From positions 682,001-746,000 of the forward strand of contig JABYQN010000008.1 of NCBI GenBank assembly GCA_022606135.1: DNA of 64,000 nucleotides, written 5' to 3'. Shown one piece after another: positions 10,944 through 23,011 of the stretch. Position 1 is the first letter of the stretch; each line of letters opens with the position of its first letter. The notes beneath the pieces are model-generated. The model was given only the letters and a program-made list of their open reading frames with translations. It searched no databases and was not told the DNA's origin. Position numbers and translations under genes: made by a program. The DNA comes from Fomes fomentarius (taxonomy: Eukaryota > Basidiomycota > Agaricomycetes > Polyporales > Polyporaceae).

Positions 10944-13171
10944 ATGTCTCCCATGGACCTTCACCCCTCGTTGTGGTTCTTGTCTATCACTGCTGTTCTC
11001 TTCATTCTCCTGCGCAGATGGCGGAGCTTCAGGCCTCGGTCGAATGGGTTACCACTTCCACCAGGTCCTCGTCCCCTCCCTATCATAGGCAATGTCCTGG
11101 ATATACCGACTACGGCTATGCCTGCCAAATTCCGTGACCTCAGTGCAAAATACGGTCAGCACTACTCAACGCTACCCACATGTGTCTTACTTACCGAATA
11201 CTCGATCTTCACAGGCGATATCATGCATCTGAGTGCTTTCGGACAGCCTATGATCGTCCTCGGCTCGCACGAGGCCGCCATAGACCTGCTTGAGAAACGC
11301 TCTACAAACTACTCGAGTCGGCCCGACAACCCCATGGTCGACATGTACGTCCCCTGCCTCTCGTTCCTCTGTAAATATCTGAATGCTGCCCAACCAGCGC
11401 CGGCTTTTCATGGGCACTCACCCTACAGCCCTACGGAACGTGGTGGCGGCGGCACCGCAAAGCCATGCACCAGTACTTTAACCAGAGCGTCATGCAGCAA
11501 TACAAGCCCTCTCTGCAACTGGAGGCGCATCGCCTCACCAGACGCCTCATCGAGCATCCGGCAGACTTTTTGCATCACATCAGACAGTACGTGAGACATG
11601 CCCTTCCCCTGGTCCATACACTCGCTAACGAGATATCGACGATGTACATACGTGCCCCTTTCCGTATCTTTCAACATCCCTCGTATCATTGCCCCCCTTT
11701 GGGGTATCGCTTGCCGCTTGCTGCCCTGCGTGGATCGACGTATCTTGCATTGATCACAGCCTCTTCGGTTCCGCGATCATGCGTGTCTCGTATGGCATTG
11801 AGGTGGACGAAGAGAGCGTGGATTACCTCAAAATAGCCGAGGACGTCCTCGCCCTGTTCTCCGACATCTTCGTACCGGGGAAGTACCTTGTGGAGACGTT
11901 CCCGATCTTGCGCCACGTGCCCGATTGGATGCCGGGTGCGGCGTTCAAGCGGAATGGCAAAGCATGGAAGACGGTTACCAGCAAAATAGTTGAGATTCCG
12001 TGGATGACGACGAAAGAGGCTCTGGTGCGTGGTACTTGCTGATTGTCGAAGGGTAAATAAGTGTTTACTCAATTTGATGTGTCATGCATGACTATAGGCG
12101 AAGGGTATTGCGAAGCCTTCAATGGCTGCGGGTCTCATGGAGAACGTTTCACGGACGCAAGGGCAGGAAGCCGCTGATGCGGAGGAAGTTCACAAGAATG
12201 CGACAGCTGTGGCGTACGCCGGTAAGCTGGTCCACCTCGTTTCTCAAGGTGTGATGGTTGACAACATCATGCACAGGTGGTGCCGATACGGTAGACATTC
12301 TTCCTCTCTGTGTACATCCTACGGGGAACTGAACGTGTTAACGTTCCTAGACGCTCTCAACGGTGGAATCATTCTTCCTCGCCATGGCCTCCTATCCTGA
12401 AGTGCAAAAGAAGGCGCAAGCAGAGCTTGAAGCGGTTGTCGGTCCACAACGTCTCCCGGAATTCTCAGACAGGGACTCGCTACCGTACGTCAATGCGCTC
12501 ATGAAGGAGCTCCTGCGCTGGCGCTCCGTTGTCCCCGTTGGCGTCCCGCACTGCTCGCTTGAGGATGACGAGTACCGGGGATACTTCATCCCGAAGGGCT
12601 CTGTTGTCATTGCGAATATCTGGTACGTCTGCTCTTTTTGCGTGTTCACTCGAAGCCGGATCTGTGGAGTTCATACATGATTGCCTCTTTCCCAGGGCCA
12701 TATCCAATGACCCGAAGGTGTACGCCGACCCCGAGACTTTGAAACCGGAGCGCTTCCTCAAGGACGGCCAGCTGCGCTTTGACGTGCGCGACCCCGCGAC
12801 GATCTCGTTTGGCTATGGTCGCAGGTATGTGTACACCATCTCGCCCGTACGAGCATAAAGGGGGGCTTAGATATCTTGTAGGATTTGCCCCGGACGACAT
12901 TTCGCGGACACAGCGCTTTTCATCGTCGTCTCTACGGTCCTCCACACGCTCTCCATCACAGCACCTGTGGATGAATTCGGAAGGCAGGTGAAGCTGTCCG
13001 GCAAGATGACACACGGCCTGCTCTCGTGCGTCTACCTGTCCTGGTTTACCTGGTTGGCCCGTGACTGACATTCAGGTTCATCTGTCTAGGTACCCAGAGC
13101 CGTTCGAGTGCGTGATCAAGCCGCGCTCTCCCGAGGCAGAAGAGCTGATTCGGGCGAGCTTGCAATCTTGA
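10944..13171 (+). CDS. Cytochrome P450 monooxygenase (P450 C)
   Basis: Third paralogue, with the ten-exon plan of P450 A: 10944-11154, 11215-11344, 11398-11586, 11760-12024, 12098-12221, 12277-12290 (14 bases), 12351-12622, 12696-12824, 12882-13025 and 13090-13171. The start MSPMDLHP leads into a membrane anchor and the hinge LPLPPGPRPLPIIGNVLDIP. C-helix WWRRHRKAMHQYF, I-helix GGADT, K-helix ELLRW (ExxR), ALKPERF-type motif (TLKPERFLKDGQL) and heme loop FGYGRRICPGRHF are all present. It ends YPEPFECVIKPRS...ASLQS. Intron 1 uses the unusual but allowed donor GTCAGC. Intact as read. It faces away from the SUZ-domain gene and runs in the same direction as P450 D. Substrate unknown. Confidence 0.93.
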
Positions 13172-15242
13172 GCACTCTGGGGATCAATTTGTATGATCCC
13201 CAAGTTGCATGCATGGAACATCGGATCTCAAAATGGCATTCGAGTCTAGCAGCCTTAGGGTTATCAATGACTGATAGTAGTACTTCTGAGTCGTTCGTTG
13301 TTGCTGCCACCAATCACTACGGGAGCGGAGTGACCTCGATTAGAGATGATGCGTAGTAGACTGTGCGTATATGCATTCGATTGTCGACTGTGGAGAGCGA
13401 CCTACACCTGTCCTCACGGATAGTTACAAAGTGACTTCGAGCAAGTTGAAATTTGTGGCAGAACCTTTCAAAGCACCAGGGTTAGATTGCGTACTGATGT
13501 CGGAGGGCGGCCCGCCCAAGCATTGAGCGGGAACTTCCGGGTTCTGGCATTTGCGGCTTCCCTGCACAGTCTGCATCACTGCTGCACCTTCTCTGCTTGC
13601 CACCCCAACTTGAGAGGCATTCGTTACATGGGTCAACTCTACTATCCTGTGCAAAGTCTGGATAACACCTAGTACGTCCCTCTAGTTTTGACAAATGATC
13701 CAAGAGTCGTGGTCGCATAAGAGGAGACGGCGCCTGTCAAGTAGTGGCAATGGTTATCTCGAGTACCAGATTTCGAGCCTGAAGGCCTCGGGTCAACATT
13801 CACCAGAGAACTTGTATCAGTCAAGCCGTGCACACAAATCCAACCTGACGCTGTTATGAGTGCGCTGCGATATATGCGGCCTTTCCTGAGGCCAATCCAT
13901 GCAACCCACGTGCGCGCATGAGGTTCTCTAACGTGAAGTGATGCTGACTTTGTCACCTTTGAGCAGGATATATTAGGTGGTTCGATTGCAAGGATCATCT
14001 GATCCCCGCTGGAGTACTTCGTTGATGAGCTCCTCCCCAAAATCGAAGCAGATAGCAGTATGCACTTGAATGAAGGTAACGCCGGGATGTCAGTCGACAC
14101 AGACATGCGGCTGCAAGAACAGGTGGCAATGGAATGAAGCATGTGAACGGCGGGTGCACGTGGAACCAGGTAAGAGGAGCCCTGACACTCGCGCTTGAGC
14201 TTATTCTACTGTGATGTTCGTTCCTAAGTCGTCTATGCACTCAGTTTGATGAGACATTGTGGTGCGTCCCTGCCGTCTTCACCGCTCGGCCGATCCCAAC
14301 TAACCCCAGGATATGCTTCATATCCTGCTCCTCGGACAACGACTTCAACGCAGGGGGAATCTGAGAAACACGCACTTCGGCGCAGGACCAGGTTGGAATT
14401 TAGGATGATCCCGTCGAGGTCGACCGACATTCACCTTGTGCCTGGCACTACGGCTGGACGCTTCGGTGACGGCATCTTCTGTCACGGTCTTGTCGTTGGA
14501 AATCCAGAGGCATCTAATCCTGAGGCCGTGCCGCGGACTCCGCGGATATAATGCACAGCGCTACCGCTTACTGGGCACCCGAGTGGAGACGCTCCAGAAC
14601 TCGTCGATCCGTCTGCCGTTCGGGAGAAGGATCCATGCTGCGGTACGTGACGACAACTGTGGTGTATTAAACGAAGCTGAGCGCATGTAGCCCCGGGCCA
14701 GCACCAATGTCAAATGGTACAAGACACATGCAGTGTCACGGTGCACATAAAATTGGTTCTGTCCGTGGCCATAAGTACACCGTTTCACTCTATACACGAA
14801 GGTGCTGTGAACGGCGGGCCGGCGGGGAATCGAAGCAGATGCGCTAGGCACTCGGTAAAGTATACATCTTCTCATGCCCGTGTGATAGTACTTGCTCACA
14901 TGCATATTTCGTTGGTAAGGGGACAGCAGTAGCTTTCTTGCTTGAAGTTACTATGTACTGCGCGCTCTGAAAGCGGGCGCGCATATTTTTTCCATCAGAC
15001 AGAATAATATTATTCAGTATTCCAGGTGAGCTCACCGGCCCATCTTCCATGCTCCACTCAAACATTAATATTTGAAAACATTCGTAAAACTAGGTGCTTC
15101 AGAAGTCTCCTTACGTATCACGGTGTGGTTTTGCATCCGTGAGGTATTCCATCGGTATAGTGCGCTCCGATAGGCGGTGCTCACGGATGGTGCCTAGACT
15201 GGAATAGGTTCCCTGTGGCTTGGTAGGCGGCTACTTACAGGG
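13172..15242. other. Intergenic, about 2 kb without a recognised gene
   Basis: Around 14010-14115 (+) an open stretch reads PLEYFVDELLPKIEADSSM, which looks protein-like but has no start or splice context; it may be a relic. The rest shows nothing recognisable. Confidence 0.4.
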
Positions 15243-15249
15243 TATATAA
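15243..15249 (+). promoter_or_regulatory. Probable TATA box of P450 D
   Basis: TATATAA stands 62 bases before the ATG at 15311, followed by a pyrimidine-rich stretch typical of a fungal transcription start region. Confidence 0.6.
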
Positions 15250-15310
15250 CTGGGCGAGGCTGTCGTCTTCCCTCTTCAGTCGACGTCCATTCTCAGAGGC
15301 TGCTCCCAAC

Positions 15311-17565
15311 ATGGGCTCCACGCACAATATCTCTCATCCGGGGTTGACTCCAACCCTTGATCTACCGGTCTGGGTGCTGATGGCAGTTGCCTTGGCTGTA
15401 TTGGGAGTCGCAAAGTATCACTCTCGCTCTCTCCGTTCCAACCCTAAACACCTCCCTCTGCCTCCGGGACCCAAGCCCCTACCTATCATAGGGAATGTGC
15501 TCGATGTGCCCAACACGATGTTGGAACAGCGGTTCCGCGAGATGACGGATAAACACGGTAACATCCCTCACAACGTGTCTGATAGTAGACACGTTTGGTG
15601 CTACACATCGCAGCTTGGCTGATATCTTTCTCTCTGCAGGTGACATCGTTTACCTGGATGCCCTCGGCCAGCCGATGATTATCCTGGGCTCGCACGAGGT
15701 GGCGTCCGAACTTCTCGACAAACGCTCTGCGAACTACTCGGACAGAGTGCCGTCCGTCATGCGCCTCATGTGAGTCCCTGTGGGCTTTTTTGTTTCCTTT
15801 TCTCTTTCCCGCCCGCTCCCGATCGGCCATCGTGGGATGTGGTGCATTCAGTTGTACTTATCACTGCCAGATGCTGACCAATCACATGCTGCAGCTCGGG
15901 ATGGGAGTGGACCTTCGTGCTGATGCCGTATGGTGCGCCGTGGAGGCGCAGGAGAAAGGAAATGCACCAGTTCTTCCACCCGAACGCCGTCACACAGTAC
16001 CAGCCGCTCCAACAGCGCGAGACTCAAACGTTCCTCCGGAGGCTTGTCGAGAAGCCGGACACGTTTCTCCACCAGGTCCGGCAGTACGTATCTCCGTGAC
16101 GTCCTGCACCACGATGTCAGCGGAGTACTCACGAGTACATTGTTTGGACCCCGCTGCAGCTCCTTCGGGTCGATGGTCATGCGCATAGCGTACGGGATCG
16201 AGGTAGAAGAGGAGGAGGACGAGTACGTCAAGGCCGTCGAGGATGGCGTCGCGACGTTCAACAAGGCTTTCGTACCAGGGGCGTTCCTCGTCGAGACTTT
16301 CCCTTCCCTTCAGTACGTCCCGAGCTGGTCCCCCGGAGGCGGCTTCAAGGGGGTTGCGGCGGCATGGCAGAAGATCGCACACAAGATGCGTGATGTACCC
16401 TTCGAGCGTACGCTGGAGGCGATGGTGAGTGCATAATTACATGGAACCAGTATCTAACCTAACTTCGCCAATAGAGAGACGGCACGGCAGAACCGTCAAT
16501 TGCGTCAAAGATGATGGAAAATGCCTACAACAAGGAAGATGCGGATATGGAAGAAGAGAGCGTTGTCGCGCGAGATGTCGCTGCACTCGCCTATGCTGGT
16601 ACGCTCTCAATACAGCCGCTCCGCGCCCGAATCAACTCACACGATACGTTGCTTCCTAGCTGGTGCCGACACAGTGAGCGGTTGATTCCTCTCTTACGTA
16701 TAACACAGCTTCCACTCACTCATTCCCCGCTCCCCACTACAGACAATCTCGACTGTTCAGGCCTTCTTGATGGCTATGGCGTGCTACCCAGACATACAGA
16801 AGAAAGCCCGAGAAGAACTGGACAGGGTCATAGGACCGAATCACCTACCGACGTTTGAAGACCGCCAATCACTCCCATATGTGACCGCTATTGCAAAGGA
16901 GTCCATGCGGTGGCGCTCTGTTGCTCCTCTTGGCATCCCGCATCGTTCCCTCGCAGATGATGAATATAACGGATACTTCATCCCCGCAGGGTCTACGGTC
17001 ATCGCAAACATATGGCAAGTCGTCCAGCTTGAAATACTTGTCCTTTGCACTCATGACTATCTAAGGGCTTTCGCTCGCGATACGCGCGTGTACGCTGATC
17101 CTGAAGTGTTTAACCCAGACCGCTTCCTCAAGGATGGGCTGATCAATCCCGAAGTGCTAGATCCCTCCGAGTTCGTGTTCGGTTACGGGCGCAGGTACGA
17201 GTCCAGTTCACGGCCTGTGTGATGAGTACTCGAGCATTAACCATTCTGAATTTATCGTGGGTCCTCACTTTTGATAGGATTTGCCCGGGTCGTCACTTCG
17301 CAGAGGCTTCTTTATTCATCATGATTGCCTCAATCCTCCACACGCTCTCCATCGACAACGTTCTCGACGATCGTGGGGTGCCTATCATTCCCGAGGGTAA
17401 GATGACATACGGTGTTCTTCAGTGAGTTCACACACATCTCGTATGATGCACCAAGATGCTGACAGTGCATGCTTCCCTAGGTATCCGGTACCATTCCCTT
17501 GTATCATCAGGCCTCGGTCTACAGTACACGAGTCACTTATCTACAAGGGGCTGGAAAGCCGATGA
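15311..17565 (+). CDS. Cytochrome P450 monooxygenase (P450 D)
   Basis: Fourth paralogue. ATG at 15311 (MGSTHNISHP), transmembrane anchor LPVWVLMAVALAVLGVA, hinge LPLPPGPKPLPIIGNVLDVP, C-helix region WRRRRKEMHQFF, FGSMVMRIAYGIEVEEEEDE, K-helix ESMRW (ExxR), FNPDRFLKDGLI and the heme loop FGYGRRICPGRHF split by an intron at about 17194-17278. The last exon starts near 17482 and ends at TGA 17563-17565 (CIIRPRS...GLESR). Introns sit where they do in P450s A-C. Intact as read. A TATA box 62 bases upstream supports the start. Substrate unknown. Confidence 0.93.
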
Positions 17566-19290
17566 TGCCATTGACAGGAACTTGCTGGTTATGTGTGATA
17601 TCTACAACGATAAAATCGAGGTGCTTCAGTGTTTTCCGTCCTATTACCCAATAATATTCCCCTCGACCTTTCGGAGCCGGCCTTGATTGTTATTTGGTGA
17701 CTGGCTGCGGCTTACACGATATACTTACTAAGACTTGTCTACCATTCCCTCGCCTCCTCAAGGAGCAAGGTATATTCCTCAATCAGTGTGAAACTATTGG
17801 TCTTAGATCCATGGAAGCTTGAAGGTCCCTCCTTACTGTTGCTAGTATGCAGGGGAAGTAGGGGAAGTAAGAAGAGTTTATTGGGGAGAGAAAGATGAGG
17901 TATGGAGTGGATGCGACTCCGCGTGACAAAACGTGTTACGTAACGCGTTAGTGAGAGACTAGTCACACCAGTAACTGTGACGGTCACTCTTCCAGTACCC
18001 TTCGTCGTGGAACATCCGCCGCGTTGAGCAAGTGACCTTCTGCTAGTGGATCAGTATACTGCAGGTCACCACATGACTGATACACCTGTATAATCACAGG
18101 TTGAGCAGTGATGTACCGGACGGTCGAGCGGTGGGTCTGCCACGACCTACAGGCTCCTACCTCTGACGTGCTTATTGGCATAGATTTGGTCCATCTCCGC
18201 AGACACTGTGGTGCTTTCGACAAACCAGCAATGCGTCGATTCCACCGTAATACCGCACTCCGTCGTTCGTCTTCAACTCCACAACCCACCCTGCTCAATG
18301 GCGCATGAAGGTTACTGGCCACCGCCCGATGGTTAGATGTTGTAGAGGGACGATCGATTGGCAAGTCTGGCCACCCAAGGCCTCGAATCGCCATCATTCC
18401 ATAAAATCGTGAGCACTTGTTGAAATTGTAGATACAGCTTTACCCCAACTTGAATGCCTACTTAGCCCATTCGGTCGGAACTGACTAGCGTCGTAGGAGA
18501 ATGTCATGTTAGCGTGACCGGACAGGTGAACCTGTCCACGGTTATGTACGACAAGCCCCTCTGGGGGCCACTGCGACTCAGGGTATTACGTGCTCCAAAG
18601 AGTAGTATATTGTAATACTGCTCATTTGGGACTAACGGACACAAGCACTGTAGAATGTGGCATAAGTAACGGTGAGCACGCCTGCTCATCTCTAACATTG
18701 TATTCTCCTTCATATGATAGTAGTTTTCCAAGCGCTGAGGAGGGCCGCCGCTCAAACCTCTTTTGGCTAGGTGGCTTAAGAGTACCTCGACATCTCTGGG
18801 TCAGTGCTCCTTGAAGCCATGAGGTGCACAGACATGAGTCAGACTAGTGACCCATCATATCCGGGACGTCTTCTATATCAAGAACACATTCACTGGTAAT
18901 CACCCTCAATATTTAGCGCGAGTCGGGGCTCTGCCCACCGTATTCACACATTCCTGACCAAACGAAAATCCTGAGAGATCAATTATACATTCACGCAAGG
19001 ATCAGATCTCCCATGCCGACGTTGGTGCACAGGCCGAGGGACTGCTCCGAGGAGATATATATACCTTTTCATGATTCCGTCGCTATACGCAATGCGAACA
19101 CGCATGCGCTGTGCTACAAATCTTTCAAGCTGTAACTCTGACACTGCTCACCAGTGAGCTGTACGACTGTGGTCTAGCTCATCTGGATGATCAAATGCAC
19201 ATCATGGCTTCTCAATCTACCATCTGGCCTCCATCCCTGTAATATCACTTCTCCATCTTGCGATGATCGTTACAATCACACCTCTCATCC
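17566..19290. other. Intergenic, no gene seen
   Basis: About 1.7 kb after P450 D with only short open frames and no recognised motif. Confidence 0.45.
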
Positions 19291-19294
19291 GTTA

Positions 19295-19590
19295 CCTTGC
19301 GTACCTGGATGAAGCCCTTCAAAGCGGAGACAGAAACAAACGATCATCGACCGTTGTCTCAAGTCGCTCGCGACGAAGCTCATAAGCCTAAGAAATCGGT
19401 CGAGCCTGACCCTCATTGTAGCAGTGGTGCGCATACAGTGCTTACCCTACACGCAAGACATACATGATCTACCAATTCACAACCCCAGTCAAGATGACGG
19501 GCGGGCCGTGGTTCACTGGCAACGAGCTCGACACAGAGTTTCTGCAGCGCATGTGTCCGCTTCGTCCGTGATTGCGTGCATCCACAAATG
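19295..19590 (+). pseudogene. Fragment of RPC6 (RNA polymerase III subunit), middle part
   Basis: Matches the intact RPC6 gene at about 27110-27420, interrupted by an intron-like stretch in the same place. Shared blocks include the codons for VIDRCLKSL, the segment YTQDIH.. corresponding to YPTRKIYMLY, and the stretch for EMTGGPW-YT-NELDTEF. The frame is broken by several indels and substitutions. Identity by eye is high in blocks of 15-25 bases. Retention of intron-position sequence argues for a DNA-level copy. Confidence 0.8.
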
Positions 19591-19599
19591 TCAATGTAT

Positions 19600-20755
19600 C
19601 AGTAGAGCGGACACCTGAATTACCATGACTGAGCTGCTCCCGAGGAAGCTTGATTACGGGTGGATATAACGAAGTAGATATGATGCTTCGATTGTGGTGG
19701 AGAAGTGGCACCGCGCACCGGATCTCTGAGAACCATTGCTAGCTTACAGCCTCTTGCATAGTATAGGATGTGATTCCATTGCTTTGTTTGTCCTGAACGA
19801 AGAAGTTCTATGTAAATGCGAGCGAAGCGAGCATACCCCATAAGTACGGCGCCCGTGAATGGATTGCACTTAGCTGGGACAAACAAGTACAAAGTGTGTG
19901 ATATATTTTCAGCAAGTTTTAGCTTCTCCTATGAAGTTTTGCATGCGCTATGGAGGAATTGGTGTCAGCCTCAGCCATCTATCCACCACAAATAGGCGTC
20001 GTACGGGTCAAAGTGGACAATGGGTAAGTCTCACTCAAACACCTGCAGGCACCACTCGTCTCGTAAATCATTATCACAGAGCAAGAGCTGCAATTTTTTA
20101 AGGCCGTTCAGTACCCCTACGTTCAGTGCCCCTACGTTCAGTACCCCTACGTGCGGTACCCCTACGTTGCGGTACCCCTACGTTGCGGTCCATGTCCGTC
20201 GGCGTAGCGAGCAGCCCGTCCTGACGGAGACTAGTATGGTAAGCAATCTCTGATCGGGCAGCGGGCTCATCGTCACTGTGATTATATTGGTGAACATGGT
20301 CCTCTCCGTCTGCTCATTCTCCATGCTTATGTCTTCAACTACTCGTCTGTTCATGAGAATGCATGGTCAAGAAGGCCTAAAATTCAGCGCATCTAATAGA
20401 AGCCGCCAACTCTTGTGAACCTATTCAGAAATGCGACTCGGAGGCCTGGCAGTGTATTAGTAAGGTTGTATCGACGGAGGAGCCTATAGATGGTACTGGT
20501 GCTACAATCAACACGCTGGGAAATCTTCTCAGTAGATACATCGCCGTTGTGGGACCTGAAGATGTTATGCTTGCGCCACTGAACATTATTCTATATCATC
20601 AAGAGGCTGTACATTGGATCGTAGTTATGCCACATGGCAGTGGCACATCGGTACCAATTGACACAGTGCTGATTGTACAAGCTTCTCTATGACCAGCCAC
20701 TGCCAGGTGTCACGAGTCATCAGTGAAGCTTAAAGCCTGAAGGGTGGTCTGGTCG
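19600..20755. other. Intergenic with an unexplained open stretch
   Basis: From about 20430 to 20690 (+) one frame stays open for about 85 codons and reads protein-like (NLLSRYIAVVGPEDVMLAP, EAVHWIVVMPHG) but has no clear start. It could be a relic or an exon of an unrecognised gene. The minisatellite at 20106-20191 is listed separately. Confidence 0.4.
20106..20191. repeat. Tandem repeat, 15-16 base unit, about 5.5 copies
   Basis: Units vary around GTTCAGTACCCCTAC; later copies change to GTTGCGGTACCCCTAC. The drift along the array (TTCA, then TGCG, then TTGCG) suggests stepwise expansion. Confidence 0.9.
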
Positions 20756-20756
20756 G

Positions 20757-20764
20757 ATATATAC
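20757..20764 (+). promoter_or_regulatory. Probable TATA box of the DUF6533-type gene
   Basis: ATATATAC lies about 65 bases before the ATG at 20829. Confidence 0.5.
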
Positions 20765-20828
20765 AGTGTCGGCAGGTCGAGTCCCGTCCTCTAACCTTTT
20801 CCCTCTTCAAATTAGGTCTCACTTCACT

Positions 20829-22515
20829 ATGGACGCCGATGTTGCCAGCGAACTCATCAATGTGGTCAGCACGACGTACGTAGTTGATACTATCGTTATA
20901 CCTATTCGTCATCCCCGATACTAACTGTGAGCTCAAGCCAGACATATGAGTACTGCATAGCTGCAGCCGTTGGTGCGCTCTTGAGGTCATTTAGGTCACG
21001 GTTCTCCCTTGACGACTCTGAAGCTATGCTTCTGTACGATAGCCTTCTGACGCTCGATGCCGAGGTCCGATTCATCTGGGCTCGACGTCTCAGTATCACA
21101 AGCCTTCTGTATTTGGTGATTCGCTATGTCCAAATAGTGGTGTTTATTCCGACGTTGGTGCAACTACCTATGACAGACGCGGTAAGTATGAGTACTTTTA
21201 TCTGCTTGCTGAGAGCTGACCTTTTATTCATTTGTAGACGTACGGTGAAATCCTCATCCATACCTATTTGCTGTACTTGACGCTCGAAAACCCAGGTGCT
21301 TTGGGATTACCATATTGACAAGGTGCTGCACTCTGCTCCCCTATCTTGCGTGGGCAGGTGAGTTGTCAAACCGCATCTTAAGTGGGAACTTGAACCAGCT
21401 CATCGGACTTGATCCTAGTATTCTCCGCGCTCCGATTGTATGCGTTGACAGGGCGTAAAGCATCGTTGTCGATCCTTGCGTTTGTCTTAAACGCTGCACT
21501 GATAATTCCGGATATGGTGAGCAGGGGCTTTCTGGCTTCTGAGATCTCCACTGACTAAATGAGAATATACATTAGTACTTATATACAAAGACAACAATCG
21601 TTGCTAGTAATCTCTATGGCTGCGGACAGAATGTTAGATATCCACCCCTAGGGGTTTTGACTCCAAGGTGAGAAAGCGTTGATCAAAAAAATCATCTATT
21701 CATTGACGCTACCATAGTAGGCTTCTGACCCCTCCTCATACCGTACTTCATGTCTGATGCACAGGCTTTAGTGCTCCTGGTGACTCGTGCAAGCACAGTA
21801 TTAGGAGAGTCTATGGTCATCGTCGCAACTCTGAAATTGGCATTTACAAGGCGAATGCGGTCGCCCGGGAGCTCTGGATCTCTCATAGGTGTATTGCTCA
21901 GCAATAGTCAGTATTTACATCTCTCTACGCGGTAACCGTCAAATCGTATTGATCTCGTCGTCGTGAACAGGCATAATATGCTTCAGGTGAGGTTCCATGT
22001 GCCGTGTGAGACTCAGGTCTAATCATCTTGTTCGACTTCACTAGCCTTCCGCTTGTACTCAACGTTCTCAGCACTGTATTCGCCCTCATAGTATGCACTG
22101 ATCCTCCAGTTCTACGTCACAACGTGCCCACAACACCTCATTCTTTGGTCGATCACAGGAAATATCAATCTTGAATGATGCCCCACAAATTATCGTCTTC
22201 GGCAGGGATGTGTACGTGGCTACAGTTCATTTCCCTCAACTTATACCAAGATCTTAGCTCTGATATCACACTAGACTGACTTCAATACTCATGTCACACT
22301 TTATCCTCAACATTGCGAAACTGAACGCGTGTTACAATGATGCGGCTGGGAGGAGCAACGAGCGTACTACTATGCTCACTACCCAGTTTGCGCCCGACCT
22401 CTCGGATGTTACATACAGGCTTGAGCCCGATCAGCCTGAGTCCTCAGAGAGCTTCATGCTTCAGGACAGATATCACTTAGCTCATGTGACCGATAGTGAA
22501 TCAAATCCTGTATGA
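20829..22515 (+). CDS. DUF6533-type multi-pass membrane protein
   Basis: Resembles the large basidiomycete family whose N-terminal domain carries an LLTLDxEVRFIW-type motif. Readable pieces in order: MDADVASELINVV (20829), QTYEYCIAAAV, then AMLLYDSLLTLDAEVRFIWA and LSITSLLYLVIRYVQIV (domain core), AVFSALRLYALTGRK, SILAFVLNAALIIPDM, TRASTVLGESMVIVATLKL, ILFDFTSLPLVLNVLS, and the C-terminal exon ILMSHFILNIAKLNACYNDA...TDSESNPV ending at TGA 22515. These give about seven hydrophobic segments, as expected of the family. The true reading probably removes a 50-base intron at about 20971-21020 between AAAV and MLLYDS. Function of the family is unknown. Exon borders in the 21.3-22.2 kb part were not all resolved. 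Confidence 0.78.
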
Positions 22516-23011
22516 TACCTGTTCATTGCACATACTTACATTAGCTTAGTGATGACTCGAAAACTTTCCAGAGGTCATTTGGAAGCCGCTATGTGGGACA
22601 TCTCTTGCTTCCTATCTATTATATAGACAGTAATGTTGGTAGACTGAATGTGCTTACGGAGATTTGAGACGTCAATCCATTTCCTATGTGGCCGAGCTCA
22701 CCACCACCAACAACCTGCCACATGTTAACGTTGAGCCGAAAGACTCCTTAAGTTCACGGATCTTGTCGCCCATTGTCATTTGAAGACACCCTGTGATTCT
22801 TGTTGTAGGTAGAGCGCCGTCCTGGTCTCGCATGCTATTATTGATGTTGGTCCTTGCATTGACCCTTCAAATGCTTGACCACCTTGAGCGGTAGCGCTCG
22901 ACCGGGTGGTCAAAGCGAAGGGCCACATATAAGATACTTTAGGGCAATAACGCTGCACTCTCATTCCCCTACCATTCTCCCCTCGGGTTACACTCAGCTC
23001 ATCAAGCAGCC
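22516..23011. other. Intergenic, upstream of the MYND gene
   Basis: No gene seen. AT-rich stretches near 22615-22630 and a GATAT motif near 22928 may belong to the downstream promoter. Confidence 0.4.
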
